A stretch of 64,000 nucleotides of DNA from Allobosea sp. Its GTDB lineage: Bacteria > Pseudomonadota > Alphaproteobacteria > Rhizobiales > Kaistiaceae. Positions 49,822 through 58,467 of this stretch are shown here, piece after piece. The stretch's first letter is position 1, and the number at the start of each line of letters is the position of its first letter. The position numbers and the translations under genes are program-made. The notes under the pieces were generated by a model that saw only the letters and a program-made list of their open reading frames with translations, was not told the origin of the DNA and did no database searches. The DNA lies in the NCBI GenBank assembly GCA_017307955.1, contig JAFKFV010000012.1:1-64000 (forward strand). The letters are read 5' to 3'.

Positions 49822-51255
49822 TTGCGCCTTTCCTTTGCCGGCATCGTCGATCGCTGGGCTCCGGCCCGGCTGAAGGCGCCGCTTTCGGGGCTGGCGTCCG
49901 GCGTGGATTCGATCGCCTCCGGCAAGGACGAGCGGGCGGTCACGCAGCGGATCGCCGTCACGACCTTCCTCGTCCGCGTCGTCTCGGCCTTCATCGCCTA
50001 TCTCTCGCAGGTCCTGCTCGCCCGCTGGATGGGCGACTTCGACTATGGCGTCTATGTCGTCGTCTGGGTCGGCGCGGTCATCATCGGCGGCCTCGCCTGC
50101 TTCGGCATCCAGACCGCGATCGTCCGTTTCATCCCGGAATATGGCGAGCGGCGCGAGCTCGACCTGCTGCGCGGCATCCTGCTCGGCAGCCGCGTGCAGG
50201 GCATCGTCACTTCGACGGCGATCGCCGCGCTCGGCATCATCGGGCTGCTGCTCTTCGGCGAGCATGTCGAGAGCTATTATGTGATGCCGCTCTATCTCGC
50301 GGCCATCTGCATTCCGATGCTGGCGATCGGCGAGATCCAGGACGGGCTGGCGCGCGGCTTCAACTGGCCCGACCTCGCGCTGTGGCCGACCTTCATCATC
50401 CGGCCGATCCTCATCATCCTCTTCACCTGGACGGCGATCCGCCTCGGCGCCGCGCCCGACGCCACGACCGCGATGGCGACCGCCATCGTCGCCACCTATG
50501 CGACCGCGCTCTGGCAGATGTGGGCGATCCGCCGCCGCACGGCGCGGGCGGTGCCGCAGGGGCCGCGGCGGTTCACCTCGCTCGCCTGGATCACCATCGC
50601 GCTGCCGATCTTTTTGGTCGAAGGCTTTTTCAATCTGTTGACTAATGTCGATATTCTGATCGTTGGCCAACTTCGACCGCCCGAGGAAGTCGCCGTCTAT
50701 TTCGCGGCGGTGAAGACGCTGGCGCTGGTTCACTTCGTGTATTTCGCCGTGCGCGCGGCGTTGATGCCGCGATTTTCGCAATATTATGCCGCCGGCGACC
50801 GCATCCGCTTCGAAGCCGTGGTGCGGGACTCGCTGCACTGGACCTTCTGGCCGTCGGTCGGCGCTGTCCTGTTGCTGCTCGTCGCCGGGCGGTTGCTGCT
50901 CTCCTTCTTCGGCGAGAGCTTCGTCGCCGGCTATGGACTTCTCTTCATCTTCTCGATCGGTCTTCTCTTCCGGGCCTCGATCGGCCCGGCCGAGAGCATC
51001 CTGACCATGGCCGGCGAGCAGCGCATCTGCGCCGCCGTCTATGCCGGGACATTCGTTGTCAATCTCGTCCTCAACTACACGCTTATCCCCCATCTCGGCC
51101 TAGAGGGCGCCGCCATAGCGACCTCGACGGCGCTGGCGGTCGAGGCGATCGCCGTCTACCTCGCGGTGCGCTGGCGGATGCGACTCCGCTGCTCGATCCT
51201 GCATGTGCTGGTCCCCGGAAGCTCGATCGTCATCCGCGAAGGAAGCGCGTCATGA
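49822..51255 (+). CDS. Polysaccharide flippase/lipopolysaccharide biosynthesis membrane protein
   Basis: A 477-residue MOP-superfamily (Wzx/MATE-like) protein with about 12 to 14 transmembrane segments. RIAVTTFLVRVVSAFIAYLS opens the first helix pair, and the ARWMGDFDYGVYV loop is typical of oligosaccharide flippases. The start is a TTG after GAGGAG at ten bases; a later GTG is possible. It is coupled by ATGA to a GNAT gene, which is coupled to a JmjC-like gene, suggesting a small surface-glycan export/modification cassette (inference). About 160 bases of leader lie upstream; no operator was recognised. Confidence 0.83.
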   Translation: MRLSFAGIVDRWAPARLKAPLSGLASGVDSIASGKDERAVTQRIAVTTFLVRVVSAFIAYLSQVLLARWMGDFDYGVYVVVWVGAVIIGGLACFGIQTAIVRFIPEYGERRELDLLRGILLGSRVQGIVTSTAIAALGIIGLLLFGEHVESYYVMPLYLAAICIPMLAIGEIQDGLARGFNWPDLALWPTFIIRPILIILFTWTAIRLGAAPDATTAMATAIVATYATALWQMWAIRRRTARAVPQGPRRFTSLAWITIALPIFLVEGFFNLLTNVDILIVGQLRPPEEVAVYFAAVKTLALVHFVYFAVRAALMPRFSQYYAAGDRIRFEAVVRDSLHWTFWPSVGAVLLLLVAGRLLLSFFGESFVAGYGLLFIFSIGLLFRASIGPAESILTMAGEQRICAAVYAGTFVVNLVLNYTLIPHLGLEGAAIATSTALAVEAIAVYLAVRWRMRLRCSILHVLVPGSSIVIREGSAS

Positions 51256-52427
51256 GTGCCCGCGAAGCGCTCTCGGAGTCGGCGCCTTCACCGGCCCGGC
51301 CTGCCACCCGGTCCTTGCCGCCGGCCGGACTCGGGCCCGAATGGCGCCGCCTCGCTCGTGACGCGCCCGAGGCTAACCCATTCTTCGCGCCCGCGATTCT
51401 CGGCGCTGCCCTCGAGCATCTCGCCCCGGCCGCGGTCTCCCTCGCCGTCGCCGAGGACGCTGCCGGCCGCCTTGTCGCCCTGGCGCCGGTCGGCCCTGCC
51501 CGGCTCGGCCGGCTGGTTCCCGCCGTCTCGGTCTATACCCATCTCTACGGCCCTCTCGGCACGCCGCTCCTCGATCCGGCCGATCCGGTCGCGGCGCTGG
51601 CGCGGCTCGTCGCCGTCATGGATGGTGGGCAGCCCGGACGGCGCACCCTGCTCTTTCCCGACATGCCGATTGATAGCGCTGCCGGTTCGGCCCTCCATTC
51701 CCTCGCCGCGACGACCGGCCGGCCGCTCGCCGTGATCGGCCGCCACGAGCGCGCAATTCTGCGGCCGCAGGCGATGGCGGAGAAAGTCAGGGCCGGCCTG
51801 CCGGCCAAGACGCGCAAGGAACTCGCGCGGCAGCTGCGCCGTCTCGGCGATCTCGGGCCGCTCGAATGGCGGAGCGCCACGACGCCGCGTGAGCGCGCCG
51901 ATCTCCTCGAAAGCTTCCTCGCGCTCGAAGCCGCCGGATGGAAGGGCCAGCGCCGCACGGCGCTGCGCGACCGCGCCGATGCGCTCGCCTTCACGCGCTC
52001 CGTCTTCGAAAGCGCAGCGGCGGGCGAGGCGCGGCTCGATGCGCTGACGATCGCCGGCCGGCCGGTCGCCATGCTCGCCTCGTTTCGCGCTGGCGGAACG
52101 GTCGTCACATGGAAGATCGCCCATGACGAGGCGCTCGGCCGCTTCTCGCCCGGTGTCCAGGTCATGCTCCAGGCGTCGGAGTACTTCGAGGCCGATCCCA
52201 GCGTCGCGCTTGTCGATTCCCTCGCGAGCGCCGGCCATCCGATGATCGACCGGCTCTGGCCGGGCCGGCAGGCGATGGGTCTCGCCGTCCTCGGTCCGGT
52301 CGGCGGCAGCGCCGCCTTCCGGGCTGGCGTCCTTCTTGCTCAAGGAGAAGTCCGGGCGCGCGCCGAGCTGCGCGCGCTGATCCGCCGGGCAAGACGGCCC
52401 GGCAGAGCCAAGGAGGACCCCTCATGA
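51252..52427 (+). CDS. GNAT-type acyltransferase (BioF2-like/Acetyltransf_6)
   Basis: A 391-residue protein with a tandem GNAT arrangement. The C-terminal half (KTRKELARQLRRLGDLGPLE, SFLALEAAGWKGQRRTAL, AMLASFRAGGTVVTWKIA) fits the BioF2-like group often found in polysaccharide loci. It would transfer an acyl or aminoacyl group from a CoA or tRNA donor to a sugar or peptide. The acceptor is unknown. Its start overlaps the flippase stop and its stop overlaps the next start, so three products are made together. Confidence 0.78.
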   Translation: MSAREALSESAPSPARPATRSLPPAGLGPEWRRLARDAPEANPFFAPAILGAALEHLAPAAVSLAVAEDAAGRLVALAPVGPARLGRLVPAVSVYTHLYGPLGTPLLDPADPVAALARLVAVMDGGQPGRRTLLFPDMPIDSAAGSALHSLAATTGRPLAVIGRHERAILRPQAMAEKVRAGLPAKTRKELARQLRRLGDLGPLEWRSATTPRERADLLESFLALEAAGWKGQRRTALRDRADALAFTRSVFESAAAGEARLDALTIAGRPVAMLASFRAGGTVVTWKIAHDEALGRFSPGVQVMLQASEYFEADPSVALVDSLASAGHPMIDRLWPGRQAMGLAVLGPVGGSAAFRAGVLLAQGEVRARAELRALIRRARRPGRAKEDPS

Positions 52428-53383
52428 CGGATCGTCCCGACGCCGCAGCCGCGTCCGACCGGCTGATCGCGCTCGATCCCGCGCTGATGGCGCGCCGCTT
52501 TCCCGCAGAACCCTTCGCTTATCGCCACGGCCTCGCCGCCGAGCCGCTGCTGCAGCTGGGTGCACTCGCCAGCCTTGCCGGGCGGCTGCCGCGCGACCGC
52601 CTCGAATACAATTCCGGCCGCCTCAAGGTGGACCAGAAGCCGGAGGAGACCCCCACGGTCGATCTCGAGCCCGCCGAGATCGTGCGCCAGATCGAGACGG
52701 CCGGCGCCTGGATGGTCCTGAAAAATGTCGAGACCATTCCCGAATATGGACGGCTGATCCACCGCGTCCTCGACGAGGCCGCCCGCGCCGCCGGCCATGC
52801 CGATCATCGCGCCGCCGGGATGAAGGAGCCGATGGGCTTCATCTTCGTCTCATCGGCCCATTCGGTGACGCCGTTCCACCTCGACTATGAGGAGAACTTC
52901 TTCGTCCACCTGCATGGCGACAAGGCCATGCATGTGTTCGACAACCGCGACCGCTCGGTGATCGACGAGGAGGGCCTCGAATCCTTCCCCGGCAAGCACC
53001 GCAACCACCGCTACAATGATGCCTTCGCGGCGCGCGAGACGGTGTTCCCGTTCAAGGCCGGAGACGGCATGTTCCTGCCTTACACATGGCCGCACTGGGT
53101 CGAGACGGGCGCCGACTGGTCGATCTCGATGGCCATCACCTGGAAGTCGGCCGCCGATCTCCGCCTCAACAAGCTCTATTTCGCCAATGCCGTGCTGCGC
53201 CGTCTCGGCATGCCGCAGCCTGCGCCGGGCAAGGTGCAGGCGCTGGATAGCGTCAAGGTCGCGCTCTACGACATCGCGCGGTTGCCGCTGGAGCCGCTTA
53301 GGCGCGGCGAGGCGATGCGGCGGGCGCTGCGCGGTCTGCTTTTCGGCCGTTCGGCCAACTATTTCTACGGCAAGAAGGCCTGA
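52424..53383 (+). CDS. JmjC-like/cupin-8 family protein
   Basis: A 319-residue protein with a cupin-type iron site: HLD (PFHLDYEENFFVHLHGDK) followed about 80 residues later by WPHWVETG, forming a probable His-Asp-His Fe(II)/2-oxoglutarate triad. FLPYTWPHWV and the family context suggest a non-histone hydroxylase. It is the last gene of the flippase cassette. What it hydroxylates is unknown; a cell-envelope glycan or its carrier is one option. A strong terminator follows 21 bases later. Confidence 0.8.
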   Translation: MTDRPDAAAASDRLIALDPALMARRFPAEPFAYRHGLAAEPLLQLGALASLAGRLPRDRLEYNSGRLKVDQKPEETPTVDLEPAEIVRQIETAGAWMVLKNVETIPEYGRLIHRVLDEAARAAGHADHRAAGMKEPMGFIFVSSAHSVTPFHLDYEENFFVHLHGDKAMHVFDNRDRSVIDEEGLESFPGKHRNHRYNDAFAARETVFPFKAGDGMFLPYTWPHWVETGADWSISMAITWKSAADLRLNKLYFANAVLRRLGMPQPAPGKVQALDSVKVALYDIARLPLEPLRRGEAMRRALRGLLFGRSANYFYGKKA

Positions 53384-53403
53384 TCTCATCCGGCAATAAA
53401 GAA

Positions 53404-53434
53404 GGGCGGTCCCGCGGGGCCGCCCCTTTCGTTT
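53404..53434. terminator. Bidirectional intrinsic terminator
   Basis: GGGCGGTCCC pairs with GGGGCCGCCC (10 bp with one T-G pair) and is followed by TTTCGTTTC on the plus strand. On the minus strand the hairpin is followed by TTCTTTATTG. It lies between the convergent JmjC-like and mmsB genes and can stop transcription from both sides. Confidence 0.8.
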
Positions 53435-53458
53435 CCTGGTGCCCGCGGCAGTGCCGCT

Positions 53459-54742
53459 TCAGCCCTTGTTCTTGTTGTAGACGTCGAAGATCACGGCGCC
53501 GAGCAGCACGAGGCCCTTCACGACCTGCTGCCAGTCGACATTGACGCCCATGATCGACATGCCGTTGTTCATGACGCCCATGATGAAGCCGCCGACCACG
53601 GTCGAGATCACCTGGCCGACGCCGCCCATGGCCGAGGCGCCGCCGATGAACACCGCCGCGATGACGTCGAGCTCGCTGCCGAGACCGGCCGCCGGCACGG
53701 CCTGGCCGAGACGGGCGGCGATGATGAGGCCGCCGAGCGCCGAGAGCACGCCCATATTGACGAAGACGAGCAGGGTCAGCCGCTCGGTCTTGATGCCCGA
53801 GAGCTGCGCCGCCTTGATGTTGCCGCCCATCGCATAGACGCGCCGGCCGACGGTCGTCTTCTTGGTGATGAAGACGAAGATGGCGATCAGGATGCCCATC
53901 ACCACGAGGACGATCGGGAAGCCGCGATAGAGCGCGAACTGGTAGACGAGGAACAGCGCCAGCGCCGAGACGACGAGCGTCTTCACGAGGAAGAGCGCGA
54001 AGGGCTCGGCGGCGTAGCCGTGGCGCTCACGCGTGCGGCGCGAGCGGATGCCGGCGCTGATGAACAGCGCCACGCCGATGAGGCCGAGCAGCACCGTCGT
54101 CGAATGTAGCACGATGCCGGAGCCGACGATCGTCTTGCCGGCGGCGTTGACGATCGGCGGAACAATGGTGATCGGGCCGATGACGTCCGGCAGGAAGCCG
54201 GAGGAGAGCTGCTTGAAGCTGTCCGGCAGCGGGCCGACCGAGGATCCGCCGCCGAGCAGGCCCTGGCACATGCCGCGGAAGACGAGCATGCCGGCCAGCG
54301 TGACGATGAAGCTCGGGATGCGGTGATAGGCGATCCAGTAGCCCTGCGCAGCGCCGATCGCCCCGCCGATGACGAGGCAGACGATCGACACGACGAGCGG
54401 ATTGGATAATGGACCGAGCGGCCAGATCACCATCATCATCGCCGCCAGGGCGCCGATGAAGCCGGCGACCGATCCCACCGAGAGATCGATATGGCCGGAA
54501 ACGATCACGAGCAGCATGCCGAGCGCCATCACGATGATGAAGCTGTTCTGCTGCACGAGATTGGAGAGGTTGACCGGCTTGAACAGCGTGCCGGTCGTCA
54601 GCTGGAAGAAGATCATGATGGCGATCAGCGCCAGCACGAGGCCGTAGTCGCGGATATTGGCGACGACGGACGAGACGGGCACGCGGGGCCCGCTCGGCAC
54701 GTCCTGAGCGACGCCGGACTGCGGGGTGGGAGTGTCGGTCAT
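53459..54742 (-). CDS. mmsB: Multiple-monosaccharide ABC transporter permease
   Basis: A 427-residue permease, longer than ribose-type permeases because of an extra membrane segment region (about 200-330), as in XylH/GguB proteins. [16 protein letters not shown] and [19 protein letters not shown] are the family motifs. It is the transmembrane part of the ChvE-type system that takes up arabinose, galactose, glucose, fucose and xylose. The start overlaps the ATPase stop (ATGA). Confidence 0.93.
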   Translation of the reverse strand: MTDTPTPQSGVAQDVPSGPRVPVSSVVANIRDYGLVLALIAIMIFFQLTTGTLFKPVNLSNLVQQNSFIIVMALGMLLVIVSGHIDLSVGSVAGFIGALAAMMMVIWPLGPLSNPLVVSIVCLVIGGAIGAAQGYWIAYHRIPSFIVTLAGMLVFRGMCQGLLGGGSSVGPLPDSFKQLSSGFLPDVIGPITIVPPIVNAAGKTIVGSGIVLHSTTVLLGLIGVALFISAGIRSRRTRERHGYAAEPFALFLVKTLVVSALALFLVYQFALYRGFPIVLVVMGILIAIFVFITKKTTVGRRVYAMGGNIKAAQLSGIKTERLTLLVFVNMGVLSALGGLIIAARLGQAVPAAGLGSELDVIAAVFIGGASAMGGVGQVISTVVGGFIMGVMNNGMSIMGVNVDWQQVVKGLVLLGAVIFDVYNKNKG

Positions 54743-56274
54743 GATGCAGCTTTTCCTTCTCCGCGCACGATGGCGCGCATGATCTTCTCCTGGCTGGCCT
54801 CGCTGGCGGCCATCTCCCCGACGATGCGCCCTTCGTTCATCACATAGATGCGGTCCGTGATGCCGAGCAGTTCCGGCATCTCGGAAGAAATGACGATGAC
54901 GGCCCGGCCCTCGGCGGCGAGGCGGGCGATGATCGTGTAGATCTCGTATTTGGCGCCGACATCGATGCCGCGCGTCGGCTCGTCGAGGATCAGTACCTCG
55001 GGGCTGGCGAACAGCCACTTCGATAGCACGACCTTCTGCTGGTTGCCGCCCGAAAGATTGCCGGTCTTCTGGAAGACGCTGGAGGAGCGGATATTGGTCT
55101 TCTTGCGATAGTCGTTGGCGACGTCGAGCTCGCGCAACTCGTCGATGACGCCCGATCGCGCCACGCCCTTCAGATTGGCGAGGGTGATGTTGTTCTTGAT
55201 GTCGTCGATGAGGTTGAGCCCGAAGACCTTGCGGTCCTCGGTGACATAGGCGATGCCCTGGTCGACGGCGCGGCCGACCGTCGAGACGTCGATCGGCTTG
55301 CCCTTGAGGCGGACCTCGCCGGTGATCTTGCGGCCATAGCTGCGGCCGAACAGGCTCATCGCGAATTCGGTGCGGCCGGCGCCCATGAGGCCGGCGATGC
55401 CGACCACCTCGCCGCGATGCACCTTGATGTCGATATTCTTGATCACCTGCCGGTCGGCATGCAGCGGGTGGTAGCAGGACCAGTTCTCGACCTCGAAGAT
55501 CACGTCGCCGATCTTGGGGTCGCGCGGCGGATAGCGGTCCTCCAGCGAGCGGCCGACCATCGAGGTGATGATGCGGTCCTCGGAGATCTCGCCGCGGCCG
55601 AGCGTCTCGATCGTGCGCCCGTCTCGGATGACGGTGACATGGTCGGCGACGCGGTTGATCTCGTTCAGCTTGTGCGAGATCAGGATCGAGGTGATGCCCT
55701 GCTTCTTGAATTCGAGCAGGAGGTCGAGCAGCGCCTGGCTATCCTTCTCGGAGAGGCTGGCGGTCGGCTCGTCGAGGATCAGAAGCTCGACATTCTTGCT
55801 GAGCGCCTTGGCGATCTCGACGAGCTGCTGCTTGCCGGTGCCGATATCGGTGATGAGGGTGTTGGGGTCCTCGACGAGGCCGACCTTGCCGAGCAGCTCG
55901 CGGGTGCGGCGCTCATTGGCGTTCCAGTCGATGACGCCCCATTTGGCCTGTTCGTTGCCGAGAAAGATGTTCTCGGTGATCGACAGCATCGGGACCAGCG
56001 CCAGCTCCTGATGGATGATGACGATGCCGATCTTCTCGCTGTCATGGATGCCTTCGAACCGGCACTCCTTGCCGCGATAGACGATCTGCCCCTCATAGTC
56101 GCCGGCGGGATAGACGCCGGACAGGACCTTCATGAGGGTGGACTTGCCGGCGCCGTTCTCGCCGCAGATGGCGTGGATCTCGCCTTCCTCGACCTTGAGG
56201 TTGACGTTCGACAGCGCCTTGACCCCCGGAAAGGTCTTGGTGATGTCGCGCATCTCGAGAATGTATGAGGGCAT
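54739..56274 (-). CDS. mmsA: Multiple-monosaccharide ABC transporter ATP-binding protein
   Basis: A 511-residue two-NBD ATPase of the GguA/MmsA type. NBD1 has Walker [10 protein letters not shown] and Walker [17 protein letters not shown]2 has a degenerate Walker A (GLMGAGRTE), LSGGNQQK and [13 protein letters not shown]. Unlike the ATPase at 19736, its second Walker B is canonical. It follows chvE after a hairpin and is coupled to mmsB. Confidence 0.93.
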   Translation of the reverse strand: MPSYILEMRDITKTFPGVKALSNVNLKVEEGEIHAICGENGAGKSTLMKVLSGVYPAGDYEGQIVYRGKECRFEGIHDSEKIGIVIIHQELALVPMLSITENIFLGNEQAKWGVIDWNANERRTRELLGKVGLVEDPNTLITDIGTGKQQLVEIAKALSKNVELLILDEPTASLSEKDSQALLDLLLEFKKQGITSILISHKLNEINRVADHVTVIRDGRTIETLGRGEISEDRIITSMVGRSLEDRYPPRDPKIGDVIFEVENWSCYHPLHADRQVIKNIDIKVHRGEVVGIAGLMGAGRTEFAMSLFGRSYGRKITGEVRLKGKPIDVSTVGRAVDQGIAYVTEDRKVFGLNLIDDIKNNITLANLKGVARSGVIDELRELDVANDYRKKTNIRSSSVFQKTGNLSGGNQQKVVLSKWLFASPEVLILDEPTRGIDVGAKYEIYTIIARLAAEGRAVIVISSEMPELLGITDRIYVMNEGRIVGEMAASEASQEKIMRAIVRGEGKAAS

Positions 56275-56338
56275 GGGAAGCCGCTCCCGAAGGGGCTACG
56301 GACGGGGCGAGGTTAGCGTCTCGCTCGCCGGACGAGAA

Positions 56339-56362
56339 GAGGCCCCGCCGGGGCGGGGCCTC
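56339..56362 (-). other. Strong intercistronic hairpin between chvE and mmsA
   Basis: GAGGCCCCGCC and GGCGGGGCCTC form an 11-bp perfect stem with almost no loop, starting 16 bases beyond the chvE stop on the minus strand. Only a weak TTCTCGTCC follows. It probably gives partial termination or protects the chvE message so that binding protein exceeds ATPase and permease (inference). Confidence 0.65.
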
Positions 56363-56378
56363 AAGGTCGTTTGGAAGA

Positions 56379-57449
56379 TTACTTCAGCTCGTCGGGCTTG
56401 ATGTAGCCGGACTCGACGACGATCTTCTCGTAGTTGGTCTTGTCGACCTCGACCGGCGTCAGCAGGATCGAGGGAACGACCTTGACGTCGTTGTTGTAGG
56501 TGGTCGTGTCGAGATTGGCCGGCTTGTTGCCCGAGAGGACCGTGTCGACGAGCTCGACGGTCGACTTGGCGAGGTCGCGCGTGTCCTTGAACACGGTCGA
56601 ATACTGCTCGCCGGCGATGATCGCCTTGACCGAAGCGGTCTCGGCGTCCTGGCCGGTCACGATCGGCCAGGGCTGGTCGGCGGTGCCGTAGCCGACGCCG
56701 CGGAGCGAGGCGATGATGCCGCGCGACAGGCCGTCATAGGGCGACAGCACGCCATCGACGCGCTTGCCGTCCGAGTAGTAGGCCGAGAGCAGGTTGTCCA
56801 TGCGGGCCTGCGCGGTGGCGGCGAGCCAGCGCAGCGTGCCGACCTTGTCCATGCCGGTCTGGCCGGACACGATCTTGATCGAACCGTCGTCGATCAGGGG
56901 CTGCAGGACCGACATGGCGCCATTGTAGAAGAAGAAGGCGTTGTTGTCGTCCGGCGAGCCGCCGAACAGCTCGACATTCCAGGGCTTGGTGTCCGGGAAG
57001 CGCTCCTTGAGGCCCTTCACCAGCGAATTGGCCTGGATCACGCCGACGCCGAAATTGTCGAAGGTCGTGTAGTAGTCGACATTCGGGGTCTTCTTGATCA
57101 GGCGGTCATAGGCGACCACCACGACACCGGCATCGGCCGCCTTCTGCAGCGCGTCGCCCATCGTCGTGCCGTCGATCGAGGCGATGATCAGGGCCTTCGG
57201 GCCCTTGGTGATCACGTTCTCGAGCTGGCTGAGCTGGTTCGGAATGTCGTCCTGGGCGTACTGCAGGTCGACCGTGTAGCCCTTGGCCTCGAGCTGCGAC
57301 TTGACGGCGTCGCCGTCATTGATCCAGCGCTGCGAGGTCTTGGTGGGCATCAGCACGCCGACGAGGCCCTTGTCCTCGGCATGAGCGGCCGGCGACAGAG
57401 CGACCACGCCGAGCGCAAGCGCGGCGAGCGCTGACTTGATGAGCTTCAT
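56379..57449 (-). CDS. chvE: ChvE-type multiple-monosaccharide-binding periplasmic protein
   Basis: A 356-residue type I binding protein with a signal peptide (cleavage after AHA near residue 24). The mature start [20 protein letters not shown] and later [20 protein letters not shown] are the ChvE signature. ChvE binds galactose, arabinose, glucose and related sugars, and in Agrobacterium it also signals to VirA. A GGGGAGAGG ribosome binding site precedes the ATG. The 294-base upstream gap to 57743 is non-coding; I saw no confident operator there, and no gbpR-like regulator lies next to it in the window. Confidence 0.93.
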   Translation of the reverse strand: MKLIKSALAALALGVVALSPAAHAEDKGLVGVLMPTKTSQRWINDGDAVKSQLEAKGYTVDLQYAQDDIPNQLSQLENVITKGPKALIIASIDGTTMGDALQKAADAGVVVVAYDRLIKKTPNVDYYTTFDNFGVGVIQANSLVKGLKERFPDTKPWNVELFGGSPDDNNAFFFYNGAMSVLQPLIDDGSIKIVSGQTGMDKVGTLRWLAATAQARMDNLLSAYYSDGKRVDGVLSPYDGLSRGIIASLRGVGYGTADQPWPIVTGQDAETASVKAIIAGEQYSTVFKDTRDLAKSTVELVDTVLSGNKPANLDTTTYNNDVKVVPSILLTPVEVDKTNYEKIVVESGYIKPDELK

Positions 57450-57743
57450 GTATCCTCTCCCCAATTGTATGACGTTTCACCGCAAAGCCGCGGCCGGCGC
57501 CATACGCGAACTCTCTTTAATTCGACTCTCGATAATTTGCCAGCACATTCCGTGGGCGGCGCATCCCCATCCTCGACCCGGCGCCGGCAGGCCGGATCGA
57601 TCGCGCAGCCCGGCTAGCTAGCTGCGGCGATGGCCGGCCGTCAATGGGATTCCGGAGGGCGTCAAGCCATGCGCAATCGCCCGCCGGCCGCGGACGAGGC
57701 GACGGCGCGATAAAATACGATCATACGCTGAATGGTGGTGCGG

Positions 57744-58355
57744 CTACTGCGAGACGACGGCCCCGCCGATCGACACCACCGTGCGGCCATCGGCCGGGAG
57801 GGGTGCGGCGGACGCGGCTGGCGGCGGCTCGTAGGGCTTGGCGAGGATCAGCGACCAGTAGACCTTGTATTTGCTCTTCGGCGCATAGGCCGTACCGATG
57901 CCGAGCCGGGTGACGCCCGCCTTCAACATGTTGGCGTTGTGCGAGGGCGAGTCGCGCCATCCTGAAAAGGCCTCGGCGAGGGTCCTGTAGCCCGCGCCGA
58001 CATTCTCCACCGCGATGCCGGCGTCGAAGCCGGAGGCGGCGAGCCGCTTCTCGAAGCTGCCGGCGCCCTTGACGCTGTGGCCCACCTGGTCGACGGCGGC
58101 CATGGCGCGGGCCTGGTCGGCCGCCATCTTGTTCAGCACCGGATCGGCCACCACGGCCGAGAGGCCGCGGGTGGCGCGATAGCCGCTGATCATGCTGGCC
58201 GCCGCTTCCGGGCTGACCGTGGCGCCGGCCGCGTCCAGCCGGTCATAGAAGACCGGCGAGCGCGGCGCCTCAGGCTCCTTGGCGCAGGCCGCGAGGAGAA
58301 CGGCGAGCGACGCTGCGGCGAGGAGCGGAGCCGCGCGGCGGAACGATGTCTTCAT
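57744..58355 (-). CDS. CAP-domain (SCP/PR1-like) lipoprotein
   Basis: A 203-residue secreted protein. The signal peptide ends in the lipobox-like LLAAC, so it is probably a lipoprotein. A CAP domain (about 50-180) follows: YRATRGLSAVVADPVLNKMA, GHSV (first His), VGAGYRTLAEAFSGWRDSP and SPSHNANML with the second His. CAP proteins of bacteria are common and mostly of unknown role. The AAAAGG ribosome binding site lies ten bases before the ATG. Confidence 0.85.
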   Translation of the reverse strand: MKTSFRRAAPLLAAASLAVLLAACAKEPEAPRSPVFYDRLDAAGATVSPEAAASMISGYRATRGLSAVVADPVLNKMAADQARAMAAVDQVGHSVKGAGSFEKRLAASGFDAGIAVENVGAGYRTLAEAFSGWRDSPSHNANMLKAGVTRLGIGTAYAPKSKYKVYWSLILAKPYEPPPAASAAPLPADGRTVVSIGGAVVSQ

Positions 58356-58467
58356 GGGATGGACCTTTTCGGGACGGACGCGGCCCGAGCGATGGCCGGC
58401 TGGCGGGCCGAGGGGCGCGGGATCGGTGGCGAGTGTGGGCCGATTTGGCCGGGCGGCGCAACCGGGC

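Noticed and set aside
57450..57743. Search for a regulator gene or operator next to chvE
   Set aside because: Only short frames without motifs were seen, and the AT-rich part near 57520-57535 has just a weak inverted repeat, so no site was called.
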